A DNA stretch of 52,885 nt from Pedosphaera sp. (GTDB lineage: Bacteria; Verrucomicrobiota; Verrucomicrobiia; Limisphaerales; Pedosphaeraceae). The stretch is from contig JAQGPA010000154.1 of NCBI GenBank assembly GCA_028293325.1, forward strand, positions 1-52,885, written 5' to 3'. Under the pieces are notes generated by a model. That model searched no databases. It had not been told where the DNA came from and was given only the letters and a program-made list of their open reading frames with translations. Below are positions 43,095 to 51,547 of this stretch, piece after piece; the stretch's first letter is position 1; every line of letters starts with the position of its first letter. Position numbers and translations under genes: made by a program.

Positions 43095-43940
43095 ATGCTC
43101 GTTTTTCTCAACGGACAATTCATCTCCGAAGCCCAAGCCGTCGTCTCGGTCTTCGACCGCAGCTTCCTCTACGGTGACGGACTCTTTGAAACCATGCGTG
43201 TTTTTCGCGGTGTTCCCTTCCGCTGGTTGGACCACATGGCACGGCTCGAGCAAGGCGCACGTCTATTAAACATCACTCTGCCCTATTCCCGTGACCAACT
43301 CCGCGATTACGCCCGCCAGCTCATTGAAAAAAACCACCTGCCGGAATCGTTGCTGCGTTTGACGCTTTCTCGCGGCGTGGGCCCGCGCGGCTATTCTCCC
43401 AAGGGCGCTGATCATCCCACGCTGGTAATGACGCTTCACCCCGCGCCGGACGCAAATGGTGAACCGATTCCCCAATGGCGCGTCGTGACCGCCTCCTTCC
43501 GTCTCCCAGCCAACGAACCCCTCGCGCTGTTTAAGAATTGCAACAAGCTCCCGCAAATCATGGCGCGGGCCCAGGCCGATGCCAGCGGCGCTGACGAAGC
43601 GCTTCTGCTGAACACCCTCGGCGAAGTGGTCGAAGCCGCCAGCAGCAACCTGTTTTGGATCGCTGACAACGTCGTCTGCACCCCTCCGTTGAACAGCGGA
43701 ATTCTGGCCGGTGTCACGCGCTTGGTGGTGTTGGAAATCTGCCAGTCACTCAACATTCCCACGCGTGAGCTTGGCATCACCCCAACAAATCTCCCCCGCG
43801 TCCAGGGCGTTTTCCTTTCCCTGAGTTCATGGGGCATCGTTGAAGTCACACATCTCGACAACCAGCCTTTAGGCCGCTCTCCGCTCGTTAATAAACTTCA
43901 GAGCGCTTACGCGCAGATAATAACAGAACACCGCTCCTGA
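43095..43940 (+). CDS. Class IV aminotransferase (PabC / IlvE-like)
   Basis: A 281-residue fold type IV PLP enzyme. It opens with FDRSFLYGDGLFETMRV, the usual dimer and substrate-loop signature. K151 in NKLPQIMARAQA is the likely PLP lysine. EVVEAASSNLFWI and GILAGVTRLVVLEI bind cofactor and substrate. The class contains branched-chain and D-amino acid aminotransferases and aminodeoxychorismate lyase (PabC). The chain length and the short C-terminus favour PabC, which makes p-aminobenzoate for folate, but this cannot be decided from sequence alone. Probably co-transcribed with the upstream kinase gene. Confidence 0.85.
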   Translation: MLVFLNGQFISEAQAVVSVFDRSFLYGDGLFETMRVFRGVPFRWLDHMARLEQGARLLNITLPYSRDQLRDYARQLIEKNHLPESLLRLTLSRGVGPRGYSPKGADHPTLVMTLHPAPDANGEPIPQWRVVTASFRLPANEPLALFKNCNKLPQIMARAQADASGADEALLLNTLGEVVEAASSNLFWIADNVVCTPPLNSGILAGVTRLVVLEICQSLNIPTRELGITPTNLPRVQGVFLSLSSWGIVEVTHLDNQPLGRSPLVNKLQSAYAQIITEHRS

Positions 43941-44038
43941 ACGTCTTCCCCGCCGGATGTCTCCCGGCTTCTGCCAGATAAAGTATCCCTTTATTTCCCG
44001 CCTCTTTTGGTTATCCTTCAACTTGGTCACCGGTTCAA

Positions 44039-45250
44039 ATGATAACGTCCAATTCTAACTCATCAAAATCTCAGCCTGCGCCGGAGCAACGCAGCACACT
44101 GCAACGCTATGCCATCGCCTTGGCGATCACCGCCGTAGCCTTCGCCGTTCGTCTTGCCTTGGATTCAAAGCTGCAGGACAAATTCCCTTTCGCCACCACC
44201 ACCATGGCCATAATTTTGGTGGCCTGGCATCTCGGCTTTGGCCCCTCGGTCCTGACTTGCCTCCTCGGTTTCCTGGCGGCGGAATGGGCTTTCGTCCCCC
44301 CGCGCCATACCTTGGGTTTCAACACCCTCGACCAACTGGTAGGTAATATCCCCTTCATCTGCGTCTCGGCCGCCATCATTTGGTTCGGACGTTCCATGCA
44401 CGCCGCCCGTGCCCGCGCTGATGCCCATGCCCGTAACGCCATTGAGCAACAAAAACACCTCGAGCAGGAGATCGCTGAACGCAAACGCGCCGAGGAGGAA
44501 GTTCGCCGCCTGAATTCGGAACTGGAACTGCGCGTTGACCAGCGCACGGCGGAATTGGTCGCCACCAACGCGGAACTGGAATCCTTTACCTACTCGGTCT
44601 CGCACGATTTACGCGCGCCGCTCCGTCATGTCGATGGTTTCGCCCAAATCCTCGAGCAGGAATGCGGTCCCCTGCTCTCCCCGGAGGCGCTCCGCTATGC
44701 CGCCAAAATCAGGCAGGGCAGCCAGAATATGGGTCGGCTGGTGGATGATCTGCTCAATCTCTCGCGCGTGGGCAAACAGGAGGTCAACCGTCAATCCGTG
44801 CCGCTAAATTCCGTTGTCAACGAAGCCCTCGCCGAAATCCAATCAGAAACCAACGGCCGGCAAATTGAGTGGCGCATCGGCTCGCTTCCCACTTTTGACG
44901 GCGATCCCGGCTTGCTCCGGCTGCTCTTCATCAACCTGCTTGCCAATGCCGCCAAATACACGCGACAGCGCACGCCCGCAAAGATCGAGATTGACCAAAT
45001 GCAATTCAACGGGGATGTTATCGTGTTCGTGCGCGACAACGGGGTCGGTTTCAATATGAAATATTCCAATAAATTGTTCGGCGTTTTCCAACGCCTGCAT
45101 CGGGCCGAGGAATTCGAAGGCACCGGGGTCGGCTTGGCCACTGTCCTGCGTATCGTTCGCAAGCACGGCGGCAAAATTTGGGCCGAGGCGGAGGTGGGTA
45201 AGGGTGCCACTTTCTTTTTCACACTGGCGCCCTCCGGCAGCCCAGGTTAA
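44039..45250 (+). CDS. Sensor histidine kinase with KdpD-like (DUF4118) membrane domain
   Basis: A 403-residue sensor kinase. Residues about 25-118 are a four-helix membrane module of the KdpD/DUF4118 type (AWHLGFGPSVLTCLLGFLAAEW). A coiled coil with RRLNSELELRVDQRTAEL (130-180) leads to the dimerisation/phospho-acceptor helix, H189 in SVSHDLRAPLRHVDGF. The ATPase domain has the N box NLLANAAKY, G1 DNGVGF and G2 GTGVGLA. The subgroup resembles phytochrome-type kinases. The receiver-only gene downstream starts 17 bases later, so the two form a phosphorelay pair. The signal is unknown. Confidence 0.93.
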   Translation: MITSNSNSSKSQPAPEQRSTLQRYAIALAITAVAFAVRLALDSKLQDKFPFATTTMAIILVAWHLGFGPSVLTCLLGFLAAEWAFVPPRHTLGFNTLDQLVGNIPFICVSAAIIWFGRSMHAARARADAHARNAIEQQKHLEQEIAERKRAEEEVRRLNSELELRVDQRTAELVATNAELESFTYSVSHDLRAPLRHVDGFAQILEQECGPLLSPEALRYAAKIRQGSQNMGRLVDDLLNLSRVGKQEVNRQSVPLNSVVNEALAEIQSETNGRQIEWRIGSLPTFDGDPGLLRLLFINLLANAAKYTRQRTPAKIEIDQMQFNGDVIVFVRDNGVGFNMKYSNKLFGVFQRLHRAEEFEGTGVGLATVLRIVRKHGGKIWAEAEVGKGATFFFTLAPSGSPG

Positions 45251-45267
45251 TCCGACTCTGAATTAAT

Positions 45268-45729
45268 ATGGCCAGCCACGATACCGACATCCTTTTGGTG
45301 GAAGATGATCCTCAAGATGTGGAACTGGCTCTCTTTGCCCTCCGCAAAAGCAATCTCACCTCCCTCATCCAGGTGGTCCGCGATGGTGAGGAAGCCCTCG
45401 ATTTTCTCTTTTGCAACGGCCAATTCTCCGGGCGCAGTTTCAACCACCCGCCCCGGGTCGTGTTTCTCGACTTGAAGTTGCCCAAAGTGGACGGATTGCA
45501 GGTCTTGCGCGAACTAAAAAATGATCCCCGCACCAAAATGATCCCTATTGTCGTCATGACCTCCTCCGCCGAGCAGCGGGATCTTCAGGAAGGTTACAAA
45601 CTGGGCGTCAACAGCTATATCCAAAAGCCGGTCGGATTTGATGCCTTCCAAAAACTCATTACCGACCTGAGCTACTATTGGTTGAAGACCAACCAGATAT
45701 CCTCGCCCCCTGTCGCCGCCCGGGCATAA
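45268..45729 (+). CDS. Single-domain response regulator (Rcp1-like)
   Basis: A 153-residue receiver-only protein. Acidic pocket ILLVEDDPQD, phospho-acceptor D68 in VVFLDLKLPKVDG, Thr/Ser in VVMTSSAEQ and Lys in YIQKPVGFD are all present. The insertion with FLFCNGQFSGR and the long beta5-alpha5 region are typical of Rcp1-type regulators that partner phytochrome-like kinases. There is no output domain, so it probably passes phosphate on or acts by binding a target. It is the obvious partner of the kinase gene 17 bases upstream. Confidence 0.93.
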   Translation: MASHDTDILLVEDDPQDVELALFALRKSNLTSLIQVVRDGEEALDFLFCNGQFSGRSFNHPPRVVFLDLKLPKVDGLQVLRELKNDPRTKMIPIVVMTSSAEQRDLQEGYKLGVNSYIQKPVGFDAFQKLITDLSYYWLKTNQISSPPVAARA

Positions 45730-45796
45730 TCTTCCGCCTTTTCCTTGTTTTCCCCTGATTCCCGCTTTTGGCATGCCAGAAACCTCAAAATACCCC

Positions 45797-45825
45797 TTGA
45801 TTCGCCTCTCCAGACCTTCTATATT
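45797..45825 (+). promoter_or_regulatory. Predicted sigma70-type promoter of rpmI-rplT
   Basis: TTGATT (45797-45802), a 17-base spacer and TATATT (45820-45825), giving a transcript start near 45832, about 23 bases before the rpmI ATG. Ideal spacing and an isolated position make this the best sigma70-type promoter in this stretch. Confidence 0.65.
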
Positions 45826-45854
45826 GCGCGCTCTTTTGTAACGAAACTGAATTT

Positions 45855-46064
45855 ATGAGACGCCCCAAAGGTATCAAAACGAAGAAGTCGGTTGCCAAAC
45901 GGTTCAAAATTACCGGCACAGGCAAAGTCATGCGCTCCCGCGCCGGCAAGCGCCATTTGCTCGCCTCCAAGAACCCCAAACGCCGCCGCAGCTTGGGCAC
46001 CTCCAAACAGGTCGATCCCACCGATGCTTACCGCATCACGCAGTGCCTCCCTTGGAGCCACTAA
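45855..46064 (+). CDS. rpmI: 50S ribosomal protein L35
   Basis: A 69-residue basic ribosomal protein. KGIKTKKSVAKRFKITGTGK and RRRSLGTSKQVDPTDA are typical L35 segments. It directly precedes rplT by 35 bases, the usual rpmI-rplT order. Unusually, infC (IF-3) does not lie just upstream; a response regulator gene and a promoter do. Confidence 0.96.
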   Translation: MRRPKGIKTKKSVAKRFKITGTGKVMRSRAGKRHLLASKNPKRRRSLGTSKQVDPTDAYRITQCLPWSH

Positions 46065-46099
46065 TAATTTCCAACTTTAACCCCAACTTTTAACTTTCC

Positions 46100-46471
46100 A
46101 TGCGAGTTACCAACGCCCCAGCCTCCCGCAAGCGCCGCATACGGACAATTAAAGCCGCTAAAGGCTTCCGTGGTCGCCGTTCCAAACTTTACCGCTACGC
46201 CGCAGATGCGACGGATCACGCCAAGCAATACGCCTTCCGCGATCGCAAGGTGAAGAAACGCACCTTCCGTGCGCTCTGGCAGGTTCGTATCAACGCTTCC
46301 GCCCGCGCCGCCGGCACCACCTACAGCCGCTTTATGGAAGGTCTCAAGGCCGCCAAAATCGCCCTCGACCGCAAGGTGCTCGCGGACATTGCCGCCACGG
46401 ACAACGCCGCCTTCGGTGAGTTGGTCAAACTCGCCCAAAACGCGTTGAAGGCCAAAGCCGCCAAGGCTTGA
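46100..46471 (+). CDS. rplT: 50S ribosomal protein L20
   Basis: A 123-residue protein needed early in 50S assembly. The signature KAAKGFRGRRSKLYRYA and RDRKVKKRTFRALW, followed by RINASARAAGTTYSRFMEGLKAA, are L20. It is co-transcribed with rpmI. In other bacteria L20 represses its own operon through a leader structure; I see no obvious mimic here. A terminator follows before pheS. Confidence 0.97.
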   Translation: MRVTNAPASRKRRIRTIKAAKGFRGRRSKLYRYAADATDHAKQYAFRDRKVKKRTFRALWQVRINASARAAGTTYSRFMEGLKAAKIALDRKVLADIAATDNAAFGELVKLAQNALKAKAAKA

Positions 46472-46503
46472 TCCGCTGCCGGAATCTCGATCTTAACTGT
46501 GCG

Positions 46504-46536
46504 AACGGGCGACCTCAAAAGGGACGCCCGTTTTTT
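46504..46536 (+). terminator. Rho-independent terminator between rplT and pheS
   Basis: Stem AACGGGCG (46504-46511) and CGCCCGTT (46525-46532) with a 13-base loop that contains a smaller CCT/AGG stem, running into a T tract to 46536. It separates rpmI-rplT from pheS, although partial read-through would still allow pheST expression. Confidence 0.82.
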
Positions 46537-46629
46537 ATTTAACAACTCGAATCAGAATGCAACTCGCCAACCCATCCTGGTCGTTCCCCCGCCGCCCGCT
46601 GCATTCCACCGCCTGATTTCCTTAACTTT

Positions 46630-47634
46630 ATGTCCTTTCACGATCAGCTCGAACCGCTCAAACAAGCCGCCCTGGCCGACCTCCGCGCTGCGTCCGACCT
46701 CGCCGCCTTGGAGCAGACCAAGGGCAACTACCTCGGCGCGCAGGGAAAGTTCACCGCCCTGATGAAACAGCTCGGCACCCTCCCCAAGGAGGAAAAGCCC
46801 GCCGCCGGCAAACTCGTCAACCAGGCAAAAATCGAACTGGAAGCCGCCCTCAACGAACGCCGCGCTGAACTGGAACTCAAGGCCGCCCTGCCCAAGGAAC
46901 CAACCGATTTCACCCTGCCCGGACGCCGCCGTCCCCTCGGCAAGCTCCATCCCCTCACCCAGGTCACGGAGGACATCGTCCGCAGCTTCCGCAAAATCGG
47001 TTTCGTCGTGGCCGACGGCCCGGAGATCGAAGACGAATACCATTGTTTCGATGCTTTGAACACGCCCGCTGACCATCCCGCGCGCGATTCACAGGACACT
47101 TTTTATTTAGGCACCCCCACCAAGTCGCTGCTTCGCACGCACACCTCCTCTGTGCAAATCCGCGTCATGGAAAAACAGCCGCCGCCCATTCGCATCATCG
47201 TCCCGGGCCGCGTTTATCGCCGCGACAACGCTGACGCCACGCACAACCCCACTTTCCAGCAAATTGAAGGCCTCTACGTGGACAAGCACGTCACCGTGGC
47301 CGACCTCAAAGGCACCGTCGAATTCGTCTTTCAGGAATTGCTCGGTGAAGAAGTGAAGCTCCGCTTCCGCCCCCACTATTTTTCCTACACCGAACCCAGC
47401 TTCGAGATCGATTTCTCCAGCCCCATGGTCAGGAAGATGGGCAAGGAATGGCTCGAACTCGCCGGCTGCGGCATGGTCCATCCTCAAGTCTTTGAAAACG
47501 TCGGCTACGACCCCGAAATCTGGTCCGGCTGGGCCTTCGGCTTCGGCATCGAACGCATCGCCATGCTCCGTTACGAAATCAACGACATCCGCCTCTTCTA
47601 CGAAAACGATGTTAGATTTTTGCGGCAGTTTTAA
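46630..47634 (+). CDS. pheS: Phenylalanine--tRNA ligase alpha subunit
   Basis: The alpha (catalytic) subunit of PheRS, which with PheT charges tRNA-Phe. The 334-residue length is typical. An N-terminal coiled coil binds tRNA (first 100 residues, ATP-independent). The class II core follows: GRRRPLGKLHPLTQV, motif 2 GRVYRRDNADATHNPTFQQ, and motif 3 GFGIERIAMLRY. It is separated from pheT by a SHOCT-domain gene, which is unusual, since the two are normally adjacent. Confidence 0.97.
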   Translation: MSFHDQLEPLKQAALADLRAASDLAALEQTKGNYLGAQGKFTALMKQLGTLPKEEKPAAGKLVNQAKIELEAALNERRAELELKAALPKEPTDFTLPGRRRPLGKLHPLTQVTEDIVRSFRKIGFVVADGPEIEDEYHCFDALNTPADHPARDSQDTFYLGTPTKSLLRTHTSSVQIRVMEKQPPPIRIIVPGRVYRRDNADATHNPTFQQIEGLYVDKHVTVADLKGTVEFVFQELLGEEVKLRFRPHYFSYTEPSFEIDFSSPMVRKMGKEWLELAGCGMVHPQVFENVGYDPEIWSGWAFGFGIERIAMLRYEINDIRLFYENDVRFLRQF

Positions 47635-47646
47635 TAATTAAGAAAT

Positions 47647-48279
47647 ATGATTCCAGAAAGGGCAACTTCCATCGAGCAGCGGGTTTTTCTGCGCGGCTAT
47701 CAAAAATTTGAGATCCGTCCGGATGGAGATCTGGAAGTCACTCTCAAACATTTTTTTACACACAATCAATTCAAAGTCCCCCTTTGGCACGTGAATCCAA
47801 ATCCCGTGCGTCTGAAATTCATGCAAGTTGGCTCTTTAATCGGTGCCATCATTTTTGGGCTCGCCACCGTCGGCACCTTGGTCGGCATGGTTACCTCATC
47901 AGACCGGGGGTTGGTCATAGCAATGGGGTTTCCACTCTTCTTTTTTGGCATGCTTTTTTTGGTATGCTTTTGGAAATTACGGACACAATCCGTGAACGCC
48001 AATGTCTTCTATTTTCGCAATGGGCAGGGGCAGCTTCAAATCTGGTTTGATAAACCTGATGCCACAGCTTTCCAATCATTTTGTGAATTATTGGCCGCAA
48101 AATCGAACGAAGCTTGGAATTCCCGCCCTGTGGATCCTTCATCGCAAAGTCTGCCTGGTGAACTTGCCGCTTTGAAAAAGCTCAAGGATTCCGGCGTTTT
48201 GAACGAAGCAGAATTTGAACGGGCCAAAGCGAAGCTTTTGGAACAAAATGAAAATCGGCGAATCGGATTTGCTTCATAA
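47647..48279 (+). CDS. Membrane protein with C-terminal SHOCT domain, between pheS and pheT
   Basis: A 210-residue protein. The N-terminal third is soluble and strand-rich. Two transmembrane helices follow (SLIGAIIFGLATVGTLVGM and AMGFPLFFFGMLFLVCFW), then a soluble domain. The SHOCT motif ends it (about 170-200: ELAALKKLKDSGVLNEAEFERAKAKLL). SHOCT segments are short helical pairs common at the ends of membrane proteins. By eye the DNA is richer in A and T than its neighbours, which hints at insertion or transfer. It starts 12 bases after pheS stops and ends 12 bases before pheT, so it fits the operon without disrupting it. Function unknown. Confidence 0.82.
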   Translation: MIPERATSIEQRVFLRGYQKFEIRPDGDLEVTLKHFFTHNQFKVPLWHVNPNPVRLKFMQVGSLIGAIIFGLATVGTLVGMVTSSDRGLVIAMGFPLFFFGMLFLVCFWKLRTQSVNANVFYFRNGQGQLQIWFDKPDATAFQSFCELLAAKSNEAWNSRPVDPSSQSLPGELAALKKLKDSGVLNEAEFERAKAKLLEQNENRRIGFAS

Positions 48280-48291
48280 ATTTCTACCTGC

Positions 48292-50715
48292 ATGAAAGTC
48301 ACTCTCAACTGGCTCAAACAATACGTCGAATTCGACTGGTCCCCTGACCAACTCGCCGAACGGCTCACGATGATCGGCATCGAGGTCGAAGGCATGCAGA
48401 AGCTCGGCGGCGAATTCGAAGGCGTCGTCGTCGCCGAAGTCCTGACCCGCGACAAGCATCCCAATGCCGACCGCCTCTCTCTTTGCCGCGTGGCCGATGG
48501 CCAGGGCGAACGGCAAATCGTCTGCGGCGCGCAAAATTTCAAAGCCGGTGACAAGGTGCCGCTGATCCTTCCCGGCGCCTCCCTGCCTCCCAAACCGGGT
48601 GAACAACCTTTCACCATCAAGATTGGCAAAATCCGCGGTGTCGAGTCGCAAGGCATGCTCTGCTCCCCACAGGAATTGGGCCTCCCAGACCAGGTGGACG
48701 GATTACTCATTCTCTCGCCGGATGCCAAAGTCGGCCAACCCTTCGCCGAATATCTCGGCCGTTCCGCCGGTGATGTGGTTTATGATTTGGAAATTACTCC
48801 CAACCGTCCCGACCTGAACAGCGTCGTCGGCATCGCGCGCGAAATCAGCGCGGTCTCTGGCAACCCGCTCAAGTTGCCGGAAATTCAGTTGGGAACCAGT
48901 TCTCCGACTTCCGTCGATAGCCTCGTGGCTGTTCGCATTGATGATGCCGAACTCTGCCCGCGCTACACCGCGCGTGTCGTGCGGGGCGTCAAAATCGGCC
49001 CCAGTCCCGATTGGCTCAAGAACACTCTGGAAAAAGTCGGCATCCGCAGCATCAGCAACGTCGTGGACGTCACTAATTACGTGATGCTGGAAATCGGACA
49101 GCCGCTGCATGCTTTCGATTATCATTTGCTCACGTCTGCCGCCGGCAATCGCCCCACCATCGTCGTGCGTCGCGCAGCCGAAGGCGAAAAATTCACCACC
49201 TTGGACGGCCAGCAACGCACCTTGACGAACCAAACGCTGCTCATCGCTGATGAATCCAAGCCCATTGCCTTGGCCGGCATCATGGGTGGCCAAAATACCG
49301 AGATTAACGAAAAGACCGTGGACGTTCTCATCGAGAGCGCTTACTTCAAGCCCCAGAATATCCGCGCCACCTCCAAGAAACTCGAATTGCGCACCGAATC
49401 ATCCTATCGCTTCGAACGCGGTGGCGACATCGGCATTTGCGACTGGGCCAGCCAGCGCGCCGCGCAATTGATTCTACAAACCGCCGGCGGTCAGCTTGCC
49501 AGCGGGGTCATCGATGCCTATCCGCACCCCGCCACCCGCAAGGAAATCACCCTGCGCCATCACAAGGTCTGCGATCTGCTCGGCGTGAGAATATCCGCGA
49601 AGGAAAATGTTAAATACCTGCGCCAACTTGGCCTGGAAGTGTCCATCGAGAACGCTGAAGAATATTGCCTGGTCGAGGTCCCCACCTTCCGCGTCGATTT
49701 AAAGCGCGAGATCGATTTAATCGAGGAAGTCACGCGCATGTACGGCATCGAGCATATCCCCGCCCCTCCGCCGCGCGGCGCCATCGGCTCCCATCCCTAC
49801 GATGCCGTCCATGATGAATTGGCCGACGCCCGCCGCATTCTCACCGGCCTCGGCCTCAACGAAGCGCAGGGCCAGACCCTCGTTTCCGACAAGTCCGCCG
49901 GCATTGAGGCCGCTATCCCGCTCGCCAATCCGCTCAGCAGCGACATGAACGTGCTGCGCCCCAGCCTGCTCCCCGGTTTGCTGGACGCCCTGCGCCATAA
50001 TCTCAATCGCAAAAACAATGACGTGGCGCTCTTCGAGGTCGGCCGCGTCTTCGGCCAAAACAACGGCCAGGTCCGCGAGGAACGCCGCGTGGCCATAGCC
50101 CTCACCGGCCTGCGCCATCCTTCGTTCTGGTCCGGCAATGATCGCGAAGCCACCTGCGACATCTACGATCTCAAAGGCTTCCTTGAAGAATTCCTGGAAC
50201 AATTCGGCGTGCGCGGCGTGACTTACACCCGCCGCCCGGACAGCACCGCTCTCTATCTGGAATCCGCCACCATCCAACTCGGCAAACAAACCATCGGCGA
50301 ACTCGGCCAACTCCTGCCCCCGCTCGCGAAGCGCTATGACTTGCGCGACGCCGTGCTCCTGGCGGAACTGAATCTCGATCTGTTGCTCGCCCGCCGAAAT
50401 ACCGCCAAAACTCTCAAGCCCCTCCCGGCGTTCCCCACCATCCGCCGCGACGTCGCCATGCTGGTGCCGGAAACAACCACGCACGAAGCCGTGCTCAACA
50501 TCGTCCGGCAAACCAAACCGCAAAATCTGGAGAGCGTGCAATTGTTCGACGTCTTCCGCGGCAAGAATGTGCCTACCGGCCAAAAGAGCATGGCATACGC
50601 CTTCACCTATCGTCATCCCGAGCGCACCCTGACCGACGCGGAAGTAAATGCCGCTCACGAAAAACTGGTGGAGCAATTCAAACTCCAACTGCAAGCCGCC
50701 ATTCGCGAATCGTGA
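48292..50715 (+). CDS. pheT: Phenylalanine--tRNA ligase beta subunit
   Basis: The 807-residue beta subunit, with the full bacterial domain series. The N-terminal region has a tRNA-binding OB fold (VVVAEVLTRDKHPNADRLSLCRV). B3/B4 editing and B5 domains follow (LEITPNRPDLNSVVGIARE, LRTESSYRFERG, VDLKREIDLIEEVTRMYG). A catalytic-like core and a C-terminal FDX-ACB anticodon-binding domain (LPAFPTIRRDVAMLVPE, MAYAFTYRHPERTLTDAEV) close it. It heads toward the lipoprotein gene after a 58-base spacer with palindromes. Confidence 0.97.
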   Translation: MKVTLNWLKQYVEFDWSPDQLAERLTMIGIEVEGMQKLGGEFEGVVVAEVLTRDKHPNADRLSLCRVADGQGERQIVCGAQNFKAGDKVPLILPGASLPPKPGEQPFTIKIGKIRGVESQGMLCSPQELGLPDQVDGLLILSPDAKVGQPFAEYLGRSAGDVVYDLEITPNRPDLNSVVGIAREISAVSGNPLKLPEIQLGTSSPTSVDSLVAVRIDDAELCPRYTARVVRGVKIGPSPDWLKNTLEKVGIRSISNVVDVTNYVMLEIGQPLHAFDYHLLTSAAGNRPTIVVRRAAEGEKFTTLDGQQRTLTNQTLLIADESKPIALAGIMGGQNTEINEKTVDVLIESAYFKPQNIRATSKKLELRTESSYRFERGGDIGICDWASQRAAQLILQTAGGQLASGVIDAYPHPATRKEITLRHHKVCDLLGVRISAKENVKYLRQLGLEVSIENAEEYCLVEVPTFRVDLKREIDLIEEVTRMYGIEHIPAPPPRGAIGSHPYDAVHDELADARRILTGLGLNEAQGQTLVSDKSAGIEAAIPLANPLSSDMNVLRPSLLPGLLDALRHNLNRKNNDVALFEVGRVFGQNNGQVREERRVAIALTGLRHPSFWSGNDREATCDIYDLKGFLEEFLEQFGVRGVTYTRRPDSTALYLESATIQLGKQTIGELGQLLPPLAKRYDLRDAVLLAELNLDLLLARRNTAKTLKPLPAFPTIRRDVAMLVPETTTHEAVLNIVRQTKPQNLESVQLFDVFRGKNVPTGQKSMAYAFTYRHPERTLTDAEVNAAHEKLVEQFKLQLQAAIRES

Positions 50716-50745
50716 TTGGATTCCAACTAAATACCTTTTTGAGTT

Positions 50746-50771
50746 CACGACCGTTCGTGCAATAATATTGC
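50746..50771. promoter_or_regulatory. Back-to-back palindromes before the lipoprotein gene
   Basis: CACGA-ccgt-TCGTG (50746-50759) and GCAATA-a-TATTGC (50759-50771) overlap by one base and end two bases before the ATG at 50774. They could be an operator pair or an RNA structure controlling translation of the lipoprotein. No terminator with a T tract is present. Confidence 0.45.
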
Positions 50772-50773
50772 AG

Positions 50774-51193
50774 ATGAAATCTGCTTGCTGTCTCATTGCC
50801 CTCGCGCTCACGCTCTCCCTCATCGGTTGCGGTCATGACGATAAAACCGCCAAGGATGTGAAGCAAGATTACCAGCAGGCCCTGAAAACCACCGGGGATT
50901 ACGTGAGCCAGGGCAAAGACGAGTTCGTCGCGACCATGGACAAAAAGATGAAGGAGTTGGACGGAAAAATCGACGAGCTTTCTAAAAAGTCCTCCGGTTA
51001 TAAGGATGACGCAAAAGCACAGGCCGACAAAGCCCTGGCCGCTTTGCGCGAACAACGCGATGTGCTCAAAAAGAAATACGACGAGTTGAAAGGTTCCAGC
51101 AAGGAAGTCTGGGATAAAACCAAGGCCGGCTTTGCTTCCGCTTGGGATGACGTGGAAAAGGCCTACGAAAACACAAAATCGAAATTCCAATAG
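50774..51193 (+). CDS. Lipoprotein with a long helical region
   Basis: A 139-residue lipoprotein. The start is the ATG of MKSACCLIALALTL, which opens a lipoprotein signal peptide with lipobox LIGC (C19, the lipidation site). The mature part is almost wholly helical, Lys/Asp/Glu-rich and coiled-coil-like (KTAKDVKQDYQQALKTTGDY, KKMKELDGKIDELSKKSSGY). Such proteins often span or stabilise the envelope. The frame runs upstream into pheT, but the lipobox settles the start. No family name applies. Confidence 0.82.
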   Translation: MKSACCLIALALTLSLIGCGHDDKTAKDVKQDYQQALKTTGDYVSQGKDEFVATMDKKMKELDGKIDELSKKSSGYKDDAKAQADKALAALREQRDVLKKKYDELKGSSKEVWDKTKAGFASAWDDVEKAYENTKSKFQ

Positions 51194-51206
51194 CGTTCGG
51201 TGGCAC

Positions 51207-51479
51207 TTACCGTCTGAGTGATCCCTTGGCTTTGTTGACAACCTCCCGGACTTTGTGCAACCAGCGGCGCGCCCACACAAATTCCGTCGCTAGAATTGTC
51301 AATCCGGCGGGTATGACGAGGAATGCAGGCCCGGGCAGCACAATCAGGCAAATCCCAATCAGCAGCACCGTGCCGCCAATCACCGCCACGATCACCCTCC
51401 TTACACGCGGCACGCTGTTCAAGGACAGCCCGCCCATCATTCTGGTCATTAATTTATTCACGAGTCGGGCTTGGCCCAC
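51207..51479 (-). CDS. PGPGW-type transmembrane protein
   Basis: A 90-residue protein with one or two transmembrane helices (VIVAVIGGTVLLIGICLIVL) followed by LPGPAFLVIPAGLTILATEF and WARRWLHKVRE. This is the motif pattern of the PGPGW family of small bacterial membrane proteins of unknown function (here PGPAF rather than PGPGW). A basic N- and C-terminus flanks it. It converges with the lipoprotein gene 13 bases away. Confidence 0.82.
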   Translation of the reverse strand: MGQARLVNKLMTRMMGGLSLNSVPRVRRVIVAVIGGTVLLIGICLIVLPGPAFLVIPAGLTILATEFVWARRWLHKVREVVNKAKGSLRR

Positions 51480-51547
51480 CGGAACCTACACGGCTTTGCG
51501 CCCGACTCAAAATTAAATGTTGTCTGGGGTGAATGCGCCCCGCCCGC

